Position numbers and translations under genes: made by a program. Under the pieces are notes generated by a model that was not told the origin of the DNA, searched no databases, and saw only the letters and a program-made list of their open reading frames with translations. This document shows positions 18,299 to 29,453 of a DNA stretch of 64,000 bases, piece after piece; the stretch's first letter is position 1, and every line of letters begins with the position of its first letter. The DNA is from Undibacterium sp. (GTDB lineage Bacteria > Pseudomonadota > Gammaproteobacteria > Burkholderiales > Burkholderiaceae_D). The stretch spans positions 56,115-120,114 of the forward strand of contig JAUSNO010000001.1 of NCBI GenBank assembly GCA_030645915.1, read 5' to 3'.

Positions 18299-19909
18299 TT
18301 AGTTGCTGAGGAGCGGATTGTCTAAATTGGGGTTTCCTGGTGCAACCAATGGAATGCTAATTTCGAATCGAGAACCTTGCCCGACCGTGCTGATCGCACG
18401 GATTTCTCCTCCCAGCACGTTGGTGATGATATTAAAGGTAATACTAAGGCCCAATCCGCTGCCACCCTGGCCAAATTTGGTGGTGAAAAAAGGTTCGAAA
18501 ATACGCTTGATGATTTCTGGTGCAATACCTTTGCCATTGTCCTCAAATACAATGAGGACATGATCCCCTTGTTTTTGTGCATAACAACGCATGTGACCAT
18601 CGCTTAATCCGTCCAATCCATGAGCGACCGAATTGTTGACCAGATTGGTGAACACTTGCCCGAGTGGACCTGGATAACTGTTGAGTTTGATGTCTGCAGG
18701 GATATCGAGTTCCAACGTAAATGGGGTTTTGCGCAGGCTGGAGTGCAGTAGCGCAGCCAACTCTTGAAGCATGGTGAGTAAGCCAAACTCGCGGCGCTGC
18801 GCACTCGATTGGTCTACCGCAACTTGCTTGAAATCGCCAACCAGTCGCGCCGATTGCTGCAGTCCGCGTAGCAATAGTTTGGTTGATCCGGTTGCGGTTT
18901 CTGTATAGCGTGTTAAGTCTGAGCGGCGCATGGTTCCATCTGTCATCATGCGAACCAGGTGACGCGTTTCATCCTCCAGTGTACTCGCGACCAACAAGCA
19001 ATTTCCCAGTGGTGTATTGAGTTCATGCGCCACACCGGCAACCATGGAGCCCAGTGCTGCCATGCGTTCTACACGGGCTAATTCATTTTGCGCACTATTG
19101 ACATTGGTGAGGGCGGATTCCAGGTTGACATTCGCGCTTTCGAGTTCCTGAGTGCGTTGTCTGACTTTGGATTCGAGTGTCCCGGAATATTCTTGCAGTT
19201 GCTGATTTTTGACTTCCAACTCTTTAAAAGAACGTTGTAACGCTTGTCGTGTTGCTTCAAGACTAAGCGCCAAATGTCCTAGTTCGTCTTCGCGATTGAG
19301 CGCTATCGGTTCACTCAACTGACCATTGGCCAGGCGATCAGATTCGCTCATTAGCAACTTGATCGGTTGCACCAGACGCCACTGCAAGACCATGAGAATA
19401 AAAGCGATCGCAAGGATCAACGACAGCACAGCAGTACTGACATAGCGTCGAAAGTCAGCGTCAAGATCTTCTCTTAGTATGTCTTCCGCCAAGGTGAGGC
19501 GAACCTCGCCGATGGTTTGTTCGCCGTGCTTAATTTCTTGGGACAGGCTGCCAAATGGCCCTTTTTGAGACTGCATCCTCACGTCATTCGTAATGAATGG
19601 TTTGCGATCCGGCAGCGTAATAACTTCAATTTTGGCGACGCGTGGATCCGAGTACACAACTTCACTCGAGATGTTGGCGATTTCAGGCGTAATTTGCCAT
19701 AAGGGCTCGCTCAAAATGACCGAAAGAATTTCCGTTAGGCGCTTGTGATCGGCCGCAACTTTGAGTCTGGCAGCCGATTCGATGGTGCGCAAATGATATG
19801 GAATAAGTAAGGCGGCGGGAACAACCAAGCCAAAGGCAACTGCAAGAATGATGGCTAATCGTAAGGTAATTCGACGGCGGATTCCTGATAAGAGATGTCG
19901 AAACTGCAT
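18299..19909 (-). CDS. Orphan membrane sensor histidine kinase
   Basis: A 536-aa protein starting at MQFRHLLSG, with AAGGA 7 nt upstream; ATGs 18 and 21 nt earlier are alternatives. Helix 1 is near residues 15-37, followed by a periplasmic domain of about 120 residues. Helix 2 is VLSLILAIAFILMVLQW, followed by HAMP and a long coiled coil (about 230-290). The H-box is MVAGVAHELNTPLGN, the N-box FTNLVNNSVAHGLDG, then VFEDNGKGIA and GQGGSGLGLSIT. No response-regulator gene is adjacent. Signal and partner are unknown. Confidence 0.88.
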   Translation of the reverse strand: MQFRHLLSGIRRRITLRLAIILAVAFGLVVPAALLIPYHLRTIESAARLKVAADHKRLTEILSVILSEPLWQITPEIANISSEVVYSDPRVAKIEVITLPDRKPFITNDVRMQSQKGPFGSLSQEIKHGEQTIGEVRLTLAEDILREDLDADFRRYVSTAVLSLILAIAFILMVLQWRLVQPIKLLMSESDRLANGQLSEPIALNREDELGHLALSLEATRQALQRSFKELEVKNQQLQEYSGTLESKVRQRTQELESANVNLESALTNVNSAQNELARVERMAALGSMVAGVAHELNTPLGNCLLVASTLEDETRHLVRMMTDGTMRRSDLTRYTETATGSTKLLLRGLQQSARLVGDFKQVAVDQSSAQRREFGLLTMLQELAALLHSSLRKTPFTLELDIPADIKLNSYPGPLGQVFTNLVNNSVAHGLDGLSDGHMRCYAQKQGDHVLIVFEDNGKGIAPEIIKRIFEPFFTTKFGQGGSGLGLSITFNIITNVLGGEIRAISTVGQGSRFEISIPLVAPGNPNLDNPLLSN

Positions 19910-20121
19910 TGCAATATCCTTGTCCATCACTTCTTGGTGGGCGAATCTCTATTATTAAGATCGAATATCAGCAGTTTTTCAAATTAACATTCGATTAATA
20001 CCGTTTTGCTGGTTGAAAGTTTTTATTTCTTTATAAATTTCCGTAAGGGGAAAATAGAAACGTAACATGATCAATTGCATTAATGGTAAAAGATTTTTTG
20101 TCTTTCGGCAAGATCGCCGTC

Positions 20122-20316
20122 TTATTTGGCTTCCACTATCCAAGCCATTTGTATCGCTTCCAGGATTTTTTCGCCTCCGTGATGATGGTCGTCATCGAAG
20201 CCCTCCAAACCGATTACCCAATTGTGCAGGTCGGTAAACCGAATGGTCAGAGGATCGATCTCTGGAAATTTATCGTAAAGCGCTTCAGCGATACTTACGG
20301 TGTCGGTCCATTTCAT
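20122..20316 (-). CDS. iscX: IscX, Fe-S assembly accessory protein
   Basis: A 64-aa acidic protein, exactly the IscX family size. It contains MKWTDTVSIAEALYDKFPEI, then DLHNWVIGLEGFDD and MAWIVEA at the end. It binds IscS and iron and tunes cluster assembly. It is the last gene of the isc operon, following fdx by 43 nt. Confidence 0.93.
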   Translation of the reverse strand: MKWTDTVSIAEALYDKFPEIDPLTIRFTDLHNWVIGLEGFDDDHHHGGEKILEAIQMAWIVEAK

Positions 20317-20359
20317 ACTTCAGCTCTCAAATTTCCAGTGGGGTTTTGCTGATTGTTAA

Positions 20360-20698
20360 TTAATGATTTTCGCGGGCGTGGTTGATCGTGTATTTGGGAA
20401 TTTCTATCGTAATGTTTTCTTTCCCGAGTTTGACTTGGCATGAGAGGCGTGAGGTTGCCTCCAGTCCCCATGCGGCATCCAGCAAATCTTCTTCGTCATC
20501 GCTTGATTCATTAAGAGACTTGAAACCTTCGCGGATGACGACATGACAGGTGGTGCAGGCGCATGACATTTCACATGCGTGCTCAATCTCAACATCGCTT
20601 TCAACCAAGGCTTCGCACAGGGATTTTCCTTCTTCTGCTTCGATAACTGCGCCTTCAGGGCAAAGTACGGCGTGCGGTAAAACAATAATTTGGGGCAT
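20360..20698 (-). CDS. fdx: ISC-type 2Fe-2S ferredoxin
   Basis: A 112-aa protein with the adrenodoxin-type cluster ligands in CEMSCACTTCHVV and a fourth Cys in SRLSCQVKLG. It supplies electrons for Fe-S cluster assembly on IscU. It lies between hscA and iscX in the canonical isc order. Confidence 0.95.
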   Translation of the reverse strand: MPQIIVLPHAVLCPEGAVIEAEEGKSLCEALVESDVEIEHACEMSCACTTCHVVIREGFKSLNESSDDEEDLLDAAWGLEATSRLSCQVKLGKENITIEIPKYTINHARENH

Positions 20699-20718
20699 AT
20701 TGAAATCTCTGTTAAATT

Positions 20719-22584
20719 TTAAGCTATGTCGTTCAATTTTTTGCCGGTCAAGGCAGTGCGAACACTCTGATCCATGCGTCTGGCAGCAAATTCTTCTGTA
20801 CCATCAGCTAATGCAGTGATCGCGTTCCTTAAAACGTGTTGATCAGCTTCTTGTGCCAGTCTGCGTACGTCGTCCATTAACTTTAGAATGGCTTCTTGTT
20901 CGGTATTAGACAGTAATTGCGCATCGTCGTTTAATGCCGATTGTGTGGCGAGCAAGATGCGTTCGGCCTCTACCTGCTCTTCTTTTAAAGCCCGCTGCTG
21001 CATATCTGATTCTGCAGAACTAAACGAATCTTGTAGCATGCGCGTAATCTCATCGTCCGCCAACCCGTACGAAGGTTTCACCGTAATTGAGGCTTCAACG
21101 CCCGAGCGTAGTTCGCGTGCAGATACCGATAGCAAGCCATCCGCATCAACCTGATAAGTAATGCGGATACGGGCTGCACCCGCTGCCATGGGAGGGATGC
21201 CACGTAATTCAAACCGTGCCAATGAGCGACAATCACTCACTAGCTCGCGTTCACCTTGTACAACGTGAATAGCCAGGGCAGTCTGCCCGTCTTTGAATGT
21301 GGTGAATTCCTGCGCGCGAGCGCAGGGAATGGTTGAGTTGCGCGGAATGACTTTTTCAGCCAGGCCACCCATGGTTTCAACGCCAAGCGAAAGCGGAATA
21401 ACATCAAGTAATAGCCAGTCATCGCCCTGTGCACGGTTGCCGGCAAGCAGGTTTGCCTGCAATGCGGCACCTAGTGCGACCACTTTATCCGGATCGATAT
21501 TGGCAAGCGGCGTGGTCTGGAAAAATTCGCTCACGGCCTTGCGCACATGCGGCATACGCGTGGCACCGCCGACTAACACAACGCCGTCAATTTCATCTGC
21601 CGACAAACCTGCATCGCGCAATGCCTTGCGACATGGCGTTATCGTCTTGAGTACCAGATTTTGCGTGATCTCAGAAAAAATCGCTGTGCTGATTTGCAGG
21701 TGTACGCTTTCGCCTGAATTGAGCTTGGCATCGATGTAGGTCGATGTTTTGGTAGACAGAGTCTCTTTCGCCTCGCGGGCCTTTACCATTAATAGGCGCG
21801 TGTCTTCGTCTGATAATGGAGCCAATTTAGCTTCTTGCAGTACCCAGCAAAAAAGTCTGTGATCAAAGTCATCGCCACCGAGGGCTGAATCACCACCTGT
21901 AGCGAGCACCTCAAAAACACCTTTGCTCATTTTAAGAATGGAGATGTCAAAAGTGCCGCCACCGAGGTCATATACTGCGTAGGTGCCCTCAGATGTGTTG
22001 TCCAAACCGTAGGCGATGGCTGCTGCAGTTGGTTCATTCAACAGGCGAAGGACATTTATCCCAGCCAATTTCGCTGCATCCTTGGTTGCTTGTCTTTGTG
22101 CATCGTCAAAATAGGCCGGTACGGTAATTACTGCGCCAACCAGATCATCGCCAAGCGCGTCTTCCGCCTGCTGGCGCAATGTCGCCAAAATTTGCGCCGA
22201 TATTTCAACCGGACTTTTCATGCCGGCGACTGTTTTCAGTTGCACCATTCCCGGTTCATCATGAAAGTCGTAAGGGAGGTTTTCGGCATAGGCGATATCC
22301 TTTAAACCTCTCCCCATGAAGCGCTTGACGGAGATGATGGTATTTTTAGGATCATTGGTTTGTTCGGCCTGCGCTTTGTAGCCAATATGCGCATGGCCAT
22401 TGGGCAAATAGCGCACGATGGAGGGCAGCAAGGCGCGACCTTCCTCATCATTGAGTATCTCGGGGATGCTGTTGCGTACGGTCGCTACCAGTGAATTGGT
22501 AGTGCCAAGATCAATGCCTATCGCCAGCCTGTGCTGATGCGGTGCGGTGGACATGCCAGGTTCGGAAATTTGCAGTAGTGCCAT
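20719..22584 (-). CDS. hscA: HscA, Hsp70-class chaperone of Fe-S assembly
   Basis: A 621-aa protein starting [10 protein letters not shown], as most HscA proteins do. The ATPase domain has [48 protein letters not shown] and [13 protein letters not shown]. The substrate domain follows from about residue 390. HscA releases clusters from IscU together with HscB. It lies between hscB and fdx. Confidence 0.95.
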   Translation of the reverse strand: MALLQISEPGMSTAPHQHRLAIGIDLGTTNSLVATVRNSIPEILNDEEGRALLPSIVRYLPNGHAHIGYKAQAEQTNDPKNTIISVKRFMGRGLKDIAYAENLPYDFHDEPGMVQLKTVAGMKSPVEISAQILATLRQQAEDALGDDLVGAVITVPAYFDDAQRQATKDAAKLAGINVLRLLNEPTAAAIAYGLDNTSEGTYAVYDLGGGTFDISILKMSKGVFEVLATGGDSALGGDDFDHRLFCWVLQEAKLAPLSDEDTRLLMVKAREAKETLSTKTSTYIDAKLNSGESVHLQISTAIFSEITQNLVLKTITPCRKALRDAGLSADEIDGVVLVGGATRMPHVRKAVSEFFQTTPLANIDPDKVVALGAALQANLLAGNRAQGDDWLLLDVIPLSLGVETMGGLAEKVIPRNSTIPCARAQEFTTFKDGQTALAIHVVQGERELVSDCRSLARFELRGIPPMAAGAARIRITYQVDADGLLSVSARELRSGVEASITVKPSYGLADDEITRMLQDSFSSAESDMQQRALKEEQVEAERILLATQSALNDDAQLLSNTEQEAILKLMDDVRRLAQEADQHVLRNAITALADGTEEFAARRMDQSVRTALTGKKLNDIA

Positions 22585-22653
22585 GATGTTTTTGTTGTGG
22601 ATGGCGAGCCATCGTTAATGGACAAAAAAGGAAACTTACGTTGGGTGTTTCGT

Positions 22654-23163
22654 CTACGTCGATTCTTCGATTGCCGCGATATCGGACATGAATTTTTCGA
22701 GAAACATGCAGGCACGAATCTGTTGCGCTGCCATTATAAAATCTCCTTTATCAAGCGTCGTTCCGATTTTGCTTAAGTGTGACTTGAACTCTTGACGCAG
22801 ATCGGTTTCCAGTTCGAGCATAGCGGCAAAGTTCTTTAACTGCTTCGCATCATCAAACGCTTCACGCCATTCCATTTGCTGCATCAGGAAAGCGGCAGGC
22901 ATGCTGGTGTTGGACTCGGTCTGTAAATCCACTCCTTGAAGTTCGCAGAGATAGGTAGCGCGTTTCAGCGGTTTTTTCAGTGTTTGATAAGCTTCGTTGG
23001 CGCGCGTAGACCATTGCATGGCAACACGTTTTTCTGCATCGCTGGCCTGCACAAATCTATCGGGGTGAACCCTGGACTGGACTTCGCGAAAAGCCGTATC
23101 CAGTTGCGCTTGATCCAAGTTAAATTGCTGCGGTAACTGGAATAACTCAAAATGGTTTTGCAT
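22654..23163 (-). CDS. hscB: HscB, J-domain co-chaperone
   Basis: A 169-aa protein with an N-terminal J domain (NHFELFQLPQQFNLD, then the essential HPD in VHPDRFVQA). A C-terminal helical domain binds IscU. It stimulates the HscA ATPase. It lies 69 bp upstream of hscA and 10 bp after iscA, within the isc operon. Confidence 0.94.
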   Translation of the reverse strand: MQNHFELFQLPQQFNLDQAQLDTAFREVQSRVHPDRFVQASDAEKRVAMQWSTRANEAYQTLKKPLKRATYLCELQGVDLQTESNTSMPAAFLMQQMEWREAFDDAKQLKNFAAMLELETDLRQEFKSHLSKIGTTLDKGDFIMAAQQIRACMFLEKFMSDIAAIEEST

Positions 23164-23173
23164 CCGCTAGCGC

Positions 23174-23500
23174 CTATGAAATTCTGAAGCTTTCGCCACA
23201 ACCGCATTCATCTTTAACGTTCGGGTTGTAGAATTTAAAACCTTCATTCAATCCTTCGCGGGCAAAATCGAGTTCAGTGCCGTCGATATACGGCAAGCTT
23301 TTGGGATCGACAAAGACCTTGACGCCATGGGATTCAAACACCTGATCGTCGCTGCCAACTTCATCCACATATTCCAGTTTGTACGCCATGCCTGAACAGC
23401 CGGTAGTGCGAACGCCAAAGCGCAGGCCTATGCCTTTGCCGCGGCGCTCCATATAACGCGTGACATGTTTCGCTGCTTTTTCGGTCAGTGTGATTGTCAT
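23174..23500 (-). CDS. iscA: IscA, A-type Fe-S carrier
   Basis: A 108-aa protein with the three A-type Cys ligands, in [13 protein letters not shown] and DECGCGESF. It carries nascent clusters from IscU to client proteins. It is encoded 24 nt after iscU, within the isc operon. Confidence 0.95.
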   Translation of the reverse strand: MTITLTEKAAKHVTRYMERRGKGIGLRFGVRTTGCSGMAYKLEYVDEVGSDDQVFESHGVKVFVDPKSLPYIDGTELDFAREGLNEGFKFYNPNVKDECGCGESFRIS

Positions 23501-23524
23501 ATCTAATCCAATACTTCAACAATA

Positions 23525-23920
23525 TTAATTACTTTGTTCAGTGCCGTGTTTGGTCTTGTAATCGAGTACTGCAGCCTTAATCGCGTCTTCTGCCAAAATC
23601 GAGCAGTGAATTTTTACTGGCGGCATAGCGAGTTCTTCGGCAATTTGCGTGTTCTTGATCAACATAGCCTGATCCAGCGTTTTACCTTTGACCCATTCGG
23701 TAACAAGTGACGAGGACGCAATCGCAGATCCGCAGCCATAGGTCTTGAATTTTGCATCTTCAATGATGCCATCGGCACCCACCTTGATCTGTAGCTTCAT
23801 GACGTCGCCGCAAGCTGGTGCGCCGACCATGCCGGTACCGACGGTCTCATCGCCCTTGTCGAAAGCGCCGACATTGCGTGGATTTTCGTAGTGATCTAAA
23901 ACTTTTTCTGAGTAAGCCAT
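23525..23920 (-). CDS. iscU: IscU, Fe-S cluster scaffold
   Basis: A 131-aa protein starting MAYSEKVLDHYENPRNVG; the frame to 24028 is an overextension into iscS. Cluster ligands are visible in GAPACGDVM, TYGCGSAIASSSL and KIHCSILAEDAI. The HscA recognition motif, usually LPPVK, reads MPPVK here. That is a conservative change probably tolerated by HscA. It follows iscS by 34 nt. Confidence 0.95.
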   Translation of the reverse strand: MAYSEKVLDHYENPRNVGAFDKGDETVGTGMVGAPACGDVMKLQIKVGADGIIEDAKFKTYGCGSAIASSSLVTEWVKGKTLDQAMLIKNTQIAEELAMPPVKIHCSILAEDAIKAAVLDYKTKHGTEQSN

Positions 23921-23954
23921 TTTATTGCTCCTTGCAATTATGTTAGCAATTAAG

Positions 23955-25208
23955 TTAGTGTGCTGCCCATTGGATCGAGCTGATGTCGATGCCATCCTTA
24001 AACATGTCCCACAATGGCGATAATTCACGCAATTTGGCCACTTTGGTTTTCAGTAAGTTAATGGTGAAATCGATATCTTCCTCGGTGGTAAAGCGACCGA
24101 TGGTGAAGCGGATCGAACTATGTGCCAGTTCGTCGCTACGACCCAAAGCGCGCAGTACGTACGAAGGCTCCAGACTGGCAGACGTACACGCCGAGCCAGA
24201 AGATACTGCAATGTCTTTAATCGCCATAATCAGCGATTCACCTTCAACATAATTGAAGCTGACATTTAAATTGTGTGGAACGCGGTGCTCCATGTCGCCG
24301 TTGACATAAGTTTCTTCTATTTCTTTTAAACCATTGGCAAGGCGATCGCGCATTGTTCTGATGTGGATCAGTTCACTCTCCATTTCCTCTTTGGCGAGGC
24401 GGAAAGCTTCGCCCATGCCAGCAATTTGATGCGGAGGTAATGTGCCAGAACGCAGGCCGCGCTCATGTCCGCCACCATGCATTTGCGCTTCGATACGGAC
24501 ACGCGGTTTGCGACGGATATACAAGGCGCCGATACCTTTAGGTCCGTATGATTTATGCGCAGAAAACGAGACCAGGTCGACCTTGGTTTTTTCCAAATCA
24601 ATTTCAACTTTGCCAGTCGCTTGTGCGGCATCAGAATGAAAAATAATACCTTTTTCACGGCATAGCTCACCGATTTCGGCGATAGGCTGGATCACGCCAA
24701 TTTCATTGTTGACCCACATCACAGACACCAGAATGGTGTCCGGGCGAATCGCCTCCTTAAGTTGCTCAATCGTGATCAGTCCATTGTCTTGCGGTTGCAG
24801 ATAAGTCGCTTCAAACCCTTGACGCTCTAGCTCACGCACGGTATCAAGCACGGCTTTGTGCTCGGTTTTTACCGTGATGATATGTTTGCCTTTGGATTTG
24901 TAAAACTGAGCAGCACCTTTAAGCGCCAAGTTATTACTTTCCGTCGCGCCGGAAGTCCAGATGATTTCACGCGGATCTGCATTGACCAAGGCAGCAACCT
25001 GCTCGCGCGCTTCTTCGACTGCCTTTTCGGCATCCCAGCCATACATATGGCTGCGTGAAGCCGGGTTGCCAAACTGGGCGCGTAAAAACGGGATCATCTT
25101 GTCGGCAACGCGTGGATCAACTGGCGTAGTCGCCGAATAATCCATGTAAATAGGGAAGTGCGGCGATTTCAGCGTGTCCAGCAAACTTTTTTCCAGAGGG
25201 GCATTCAT
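23955..25208 (-). CDS. iscS: IscS, cysteine desulfurase
   Basis: A 417-aa PLP enzyme slightly longer than E. coli IscS because of an N-terminal extension ([18 protein letters not shown]) before the usual [16 protein letters not shown]. The PLP lysine is in [12 protein letters not shown], and the mobile catalytic Cys is in [15 protein letters not shown]. It removes sulfur from cysteine for clusters and tRNA thiolation. GGAGTC lies before the ATG. It follows iscR by 19 nt. Confidence 0.96.
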   Translation of the reverse strand: MNAPLEKSLLDTLKSPHFPIYMDYSATTPVDPRVADKMIPFLRAQFGNPASRSHMYGWDAEKAVEEAREQVAALVNADPREIIWTSGATESNNLALKGAAQFYKSKGKHIITVKTEHKAVLDTVRELERQGFEATYLQPQDNGLITIEQLKEAIRPDTILVSVMWVNNEIGVIQPIAEIGELCREKGIIFHSDAAQATGKVEIDLEKTKVDLVSFSAHKSYGPKGIGALYIRRKPRVRIEAQMHGGGHERGLRSGTLPPHQIAGMGEAFRLAKEEMESELIHIRTMRDRLANGLKEIEETYVNGDMEHRVPHNLNVSFNYVEGESLIMAIKDIAVSSGSACTSASLEPSYVLRALGRSDELAHSSIRFTIGRFTTEEDIDFTINLLKTKVAKLRELSPLWDMFKDGIDISSIQWAAH

Positions 25209-25227
25209 TATTCAAGACTCCAAATGT

Positions 25228-25710
25228 TCAAGAGGTAGTGTGGCCAACATGCGAGTGATGCATGACAACAACGTGTTTATCCGAGGTTTTCTGTTTTTGT
25301 TGATTGACTAGATCTTGCAGCGAAACTGAATCAAGATAATCAACCATTTTTGCATTCAAATTGGCCCACAAGTCATGTGTCATGCAGTGAATGCCGTTTT
25401 CATGATCGCTGCCATGGCAATTTCCTTTGCTTCCGCATTGGGTGGCATCTAGTTCCTCATCGACCGCAATGACGATGTCTGCGACAGTCACGTTTTGTGC
25501 TTTACGGGCAAGATTGTAACCACCGCCGGGACCGCGCACCGATTCGACAATTTCGTGGCGGCGCAACTTGCCGAAGAGCTGCTCTAAATAAGACAAGGAA
25601 ATATCCTGACGCTGACTGATGCCAGCCAGGGTCACAGGTCCCTTATCCTGCCGTAAAGCCAGGTCTATCATTGCCGTTACAGCAAAACGGCCTTTGGTTG
25701 TCAGTCGCAT
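25228..25710 (-). CDS. iscR: IscR, Fe-S-sensing Rrf2 repressor
   Basis: A 160-aa protein starting MRLTTKGRFAVTAMID; the longer frame to 25791 runs into the promoter. It has a winged helix of the Rrf2 family and the three cluster cysteines in QCGSKGNCHGSDHENGIHC. It represses the isc operon when it holds a 2Fe-2S cluster. A perfect palindrome overlapping the -10 box at 25775-25801 is the likely autoregulatory operator. Confidence 0.95.
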   Translation of the reverse strand: MRLTTKGRFAVTAMIDLALRQDKGPVTLAGISQRQDISLSYLEQLFGKLRRHEIVESVRGPGGGYNLARKAQNVTVADIVIAVDEELDATQCGSKGNCHGSDHENGIHCMTHDLWANLNAKMVDYLDSVSLQDLVNQQKQKTSDKHVVVMHHSHVGHTTS

Positions 25711-25774
25711 CAGCGAGGCACTCCACACAGTAAAATCCAAATGCATGGGAATAGAGGTTCTAATCCCGAGCAAT

Positions 25775-25810
25775 TTACTCAAGTATAGCAAACTTGAGTA
25801 ATTTTGTCAG
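25775..25810 (-). promoter_or_regulatory. iscR promoter with overlapping palindromic operator
   Basis: On the minus strand a -35 box CTGACA (25805-25810) is separated by 17 bp from a -10 box TATACT (25782-25787). TTACTCAAGT and ACTTGAGTAA form a perfect 10-bp inverted repeat with a 7-bp spacer at 25775-25801, covering the -10 box and the start site. This placement fits repression by holo-IscR (a type-1-like site). Confidence 0.8.
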
Positions 25811-25905
25811 GGATAGCATGAAACGGAGGCTGGTAACGAGCGCAGCTGGTTGGATGGCAATGAGAGAACAGAAATCTGGCAATCACGCATTCTTTCATTC
25901 AGGCT

Positions 25906-26223
25906 CTATTTTACCTTAGCTTTGTTTGGCGCCTGTGAGGCAAGCAGGTGCGCCTTGCGTTCTGACGTATAGTTCCACCAAGGAAGTGCTGGCGCACCTT
26001 CCATGTAACGTACCGCTGAGATAAAAACATCGTAAACGCAAGGGTCGTGTCGTGTTTTGGTCAGCCGGCATAATTCGTCATACATGCGATAGGGATCGCT
26101 TCCAATCAATTGTTCAGGCTTTTCTATTCCCAGCAGTTTCAGATCTGCAACGCAGGCCTTGCCTACATTGGGCAATTCCAGTAATTTTTTGATTTGCTCG
26201 CGGGGAAGATCTGGTTTCATCAT
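25906..26223 (-). CDS. Helix-hairpin-helix protein (Cdd1 / pathogenicity-locus family)
   Basis: A 105-aa basic protein. LLELPNVGKACVADLKLLGI is a helix-hairpin-helix motif. The remainder (DPYRMYDELCRLTKTRHDPCVYDVF and PWWNYTSERKAH) matches the small Cdd1/PF11731 family. Binding to DNA is likely, but function is unknown. The gene is divergent from serS and downstream of nothing obvious. Confidence 0.75.
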   Translation of the reverse strand: MMKPDLPREQIKKLLELPNVGKACVADLKLLGIEKPEQLIGSDPYRMYDELCRLTKTRHDPCVYDVFISAVRYMEGAPALPWWNYTSERKAHLLASQAPNKAKVK

Positions 26224-26374
26224 TTGAACGGGGTAATTATTGCGTAGAAGTCAGTTATTTTTTGAACTTTGCTACGATAAATAATAGACCCGGACGTCAT
26301 TGATGTGGCAGATTTTTCAATTTAATAGGGAATTCTCTTCTCGCTTGCTACAATACTCGGTTCGCTCAACCTAA

Positions 26375-27691
<1,317 letters not shown>

Positions 27692-27701
27692 GCAAAGCGA
27701 T

Positions 27702-27731
27702 CTGCACGCGTGCGCAGCAAGAAGCGTGCAG
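27702..27731. other. GC-rich hairpin after serS
   Basis: CTGCACGC and GCGTGCAG form an 8-bp stem around a 14-nt loop, 10 nt after the serS stop. It lacks a T-run, so it may be an RNA 3'-end stabiliser rather than an intrinsic terminator. Confidence 0.4.
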
Positions 27732-27780
27732 CAGATTGACTCAAGCCAAGCGCGGGCTATGAATAGAAATATTTCTTTGA

Positions 27781-27786
27781 TATAAT
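27781..27786 (+). promoter_or_regulatory. Probable -10 element of the tRNA-Ser promoter
   Basis: A perfect TATAAT followed by a GC-rich CTCGGGC stretch, like a stable-RNA discriminator. It lies 77 bp before the mature tRNA end. The -35 region is weak (TATGAA at 17-bp spacing). Confidence 0.5.
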
Positions 27787-27863
27787 CTCGGGCTTGGCTG
27801 TTGTACAGTAAAGTGATTTTGGCGTTGGTTCGCCAGAATGACAGTCAAAAAGAATGAACACCT

Positions 27864-27951
27864 GGAGAGGTGGCAGAGTGGTTGAATGTACCTGACTCGA
27901 AATCAGGCGTACCGAAAGGTATCGGGGGTTCGAATCCCCCTCTCTCCTCCA
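27864..27951 (+). tRNA. tRNA-Ser(CGA), decoding UCG
   Basis: An 88-nt cloverleaf can be drawn. The acceptor stem pairs GGAGAGG with TCTCTCC (one G-U). The anticodon loop is CTCGAAA with anticodon CGA. A long variable arm (GCGTACCGAAAGGTATC), typical of tRNA-Ser, is followed by a GGGGG/CCCCC T-stem around TTCGAAT. CCA is encoded. The discriminator reads T rather than the common G of tRNA-Ser, which is unusual. Confidence 0.95.
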
Positions 27952-27986
27952 AGAATATTGCAAACGATGTCAAAGTTTGCCTAAGA

Positions 27987-28019
27987 GCCTCTAAGCAATC
28001 AAAACTTAGGGGCTTTTTT
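27987..28019 (+). terminator. Intrinsic terminator of the tRNA-Ser transcript
   Basis: GCCTCTAAG pairs with CTTAGGGGC around a 9-nt loop and is followed by six Ts, 36 nt after the tRNA. Confidence 0.85.
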
Positions 28020-28155
28020 GCGTCTATAGCAAAGACATGTGCCCGTTTCGATATTCACTGTTCGCCAAGACAAATATCTACCAAGAATATGCATCCAATA
28101 CTTCATCGCATGCACGCTCTGGTTATTGCTAACGTTTGCCTGTCCGTAAATGATA

Positions 28156-28175
28156 AACCCCGCCGTAGCGGGGTT
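28156..28175 (-). terminator. Terminator of the PEP-CTERM gene
   Basis: AACCCCGC and GCGGGGTT form a perfect 8-bp stem around CGTA, 20 nt past the minus-strand stop. A T-rich stretch (TTTATCATTT) follows. Confidence 0.7.
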
Positions 28176-28195
28176 GAGTCAGCAGAATAAATGAA

Positions 28196-28723
28196 TTATT
28201 GCTGGCGACGGCGGGCTGCTGCGAAACCAAGCAAACCAAGACCGAGTAAGGCCAAGGTAGCGGGTTCAGGCACATCCGATGATGCAAGACCTGCCGTAAT
28301 AAAACGATAATTTGAACAGTCGTTGTTGGACTCAATCGCCCCAAAACCATTGCAGGTGGAGTTGCCAATAACCATATTATTTGTTCCGGCAACATTCAAA
28401 GAATTAACGAACATTAAGCTTAGAAGAGGATAGGCAAAAGGAATGGTGTCGACAATGACAAAACTATTTGGGCCAAAAATATTATTGCCATAAAAATCGC
28501 TGCTGGCTGATGTGTAAGCAAAGCCACCAAAAGCGGAGCCAGCCGAGGTGACAAAACTATAATCTACCAAACCACCTGTTACTGAATCTGTCGAAAATGT
28601 ACCCGTTAATGTACCGCCATCATTAAAAGTCGCGCCTTGAATTGTCCACTCTATGATGCTCGCCTGCACTGACATGGAGACGAAGCTCACGCAGAATAAG
28701 GCGATAGTCAGAAGTTTTTTCAT
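28196..28723 (-). CDS. PEP-CTERM sorting-domain secreted protein
   Basis: A 175-aa protein with a signal peptide (MKKLLTIALFCVSFVSMSVQA). The Gly/Ser/Asn-rich body has only two Cys. The C-terminus is VPEPATLALLGLGLLGFAAARRRQQ-type: the VPEP motif, a transmembrane helix and an Arg-rich end. It is a substrate of the exosortase system, which must be encoded elsewhere. It is probably an extracellular matrix protein, with no further function visible. Confidence 0.9.
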   Translation of the reverse strand: MKKLLTIALFCVSFVSMSVQASIIEWTIQGATFNDGGTLTGTFSTDSVTGGLVDYSFVTSAGSAFGGFAYTSASSDFYGNNIFGPNSFVIVDTIPFAYPLLSLMFVNSLNVAGTNNMVIGNSTCNGFGAIESNNDCSNYRFITAGLASSDVPEPATLALLGLGLLGFAAARRRQQ

Positions 28724-29336
28724 TTTAGATTCCCTTTGTTAATATATTTATTAATATGCGGTTTTTACAAAAAACGAAATGCATCTCTGTATAAGCAGTA
28801 ATTGTGCCAAAAAGAAAATATTGTATGGATTCAATGCATTAAGACCTTTTAATATTCAAAAATTGAAGGGGCGTAAGATTTTCCGACAATTTATTGACAG
28901 TGAAGCAATCAAAAAATGAAGGTCAATATCAAAAACAATTGACAATAAAATATTGTCAATCTGATCTTCATTTCATGAGGGGCTGATATCTGAAGTCGAG
29001 GATAGGGGTAGATAAAAAATTATTTTTGACAGTATCAATCGCTGTATTAATGACAATATTTTTACTTGTCGAATAAAGTAGTTCGTTTGTCTGTGATGCT
29101 TTCGATGCATGCTTTGGTGGATGCGCCTCCTAATAACGTTCTGTTTATCGATGCGCAAAGCACGTAATGGATACGTCTCCAGACCATTTCCATAACACCT
29201 GTTTTTTTCATTTCAATAATCGAAAACGAATCGGCGTTCGTAGTTTGATTGTTGTGCCTGTTGCGCCTTTTGCTGATTCTCATAGTAATTTCGTTTTTAT
29301 TTTTGGTCACTGCGTGCTGAGCTGATCACGCTCTTA
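28724..29336. other. AT-rich intergenic region with a nested hairpin and repeated TTGACA
   Basis: About 610 bp without a convincing gene; the 82-aa minus frame at 29062-29310 has no ribosome site or family features. The hexamer TTGACA or its complement occurs several times (for example near 28893, 28940, 28953 and 29026). A perfect ATTGACAAT/ATTGTCAAT hairpin at 28938-28960 lies inside AATGAAG/CTTCATT arms (28915-28972). The region should hold the PEP-CTERM promoter. Confidence 0.45.
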
Positions 29337-29352
29337 TGTTGGCTAGCGCACA
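29337..29352 (+). promoter_or_regulatory. Regulon operator A, upstream of the 55-aa peptide gene
   Basis: TGTTGG-CTAG-CGCACA. A weak -10-like CATTGT begins 21 bp downstream (29374-29379). It is one of about ten related sites in the window. Confidence 0.6.
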
Positions 29353-29453
29353 GTGTTTTTGTCGCCGCTGGCGCATTGTCATTGCTGGTTATTCGACATG
29401 CTGACTGTTCGGCATATTTCAAACGGATGGCCAGAACTTCTTAGGAGAATGTC

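Noticed and set aside
29062..29310. 82-aa minus-strand frame in the AT-rich gap
   Set aside because: No ribosome site and no family features. The region looks regulatory.
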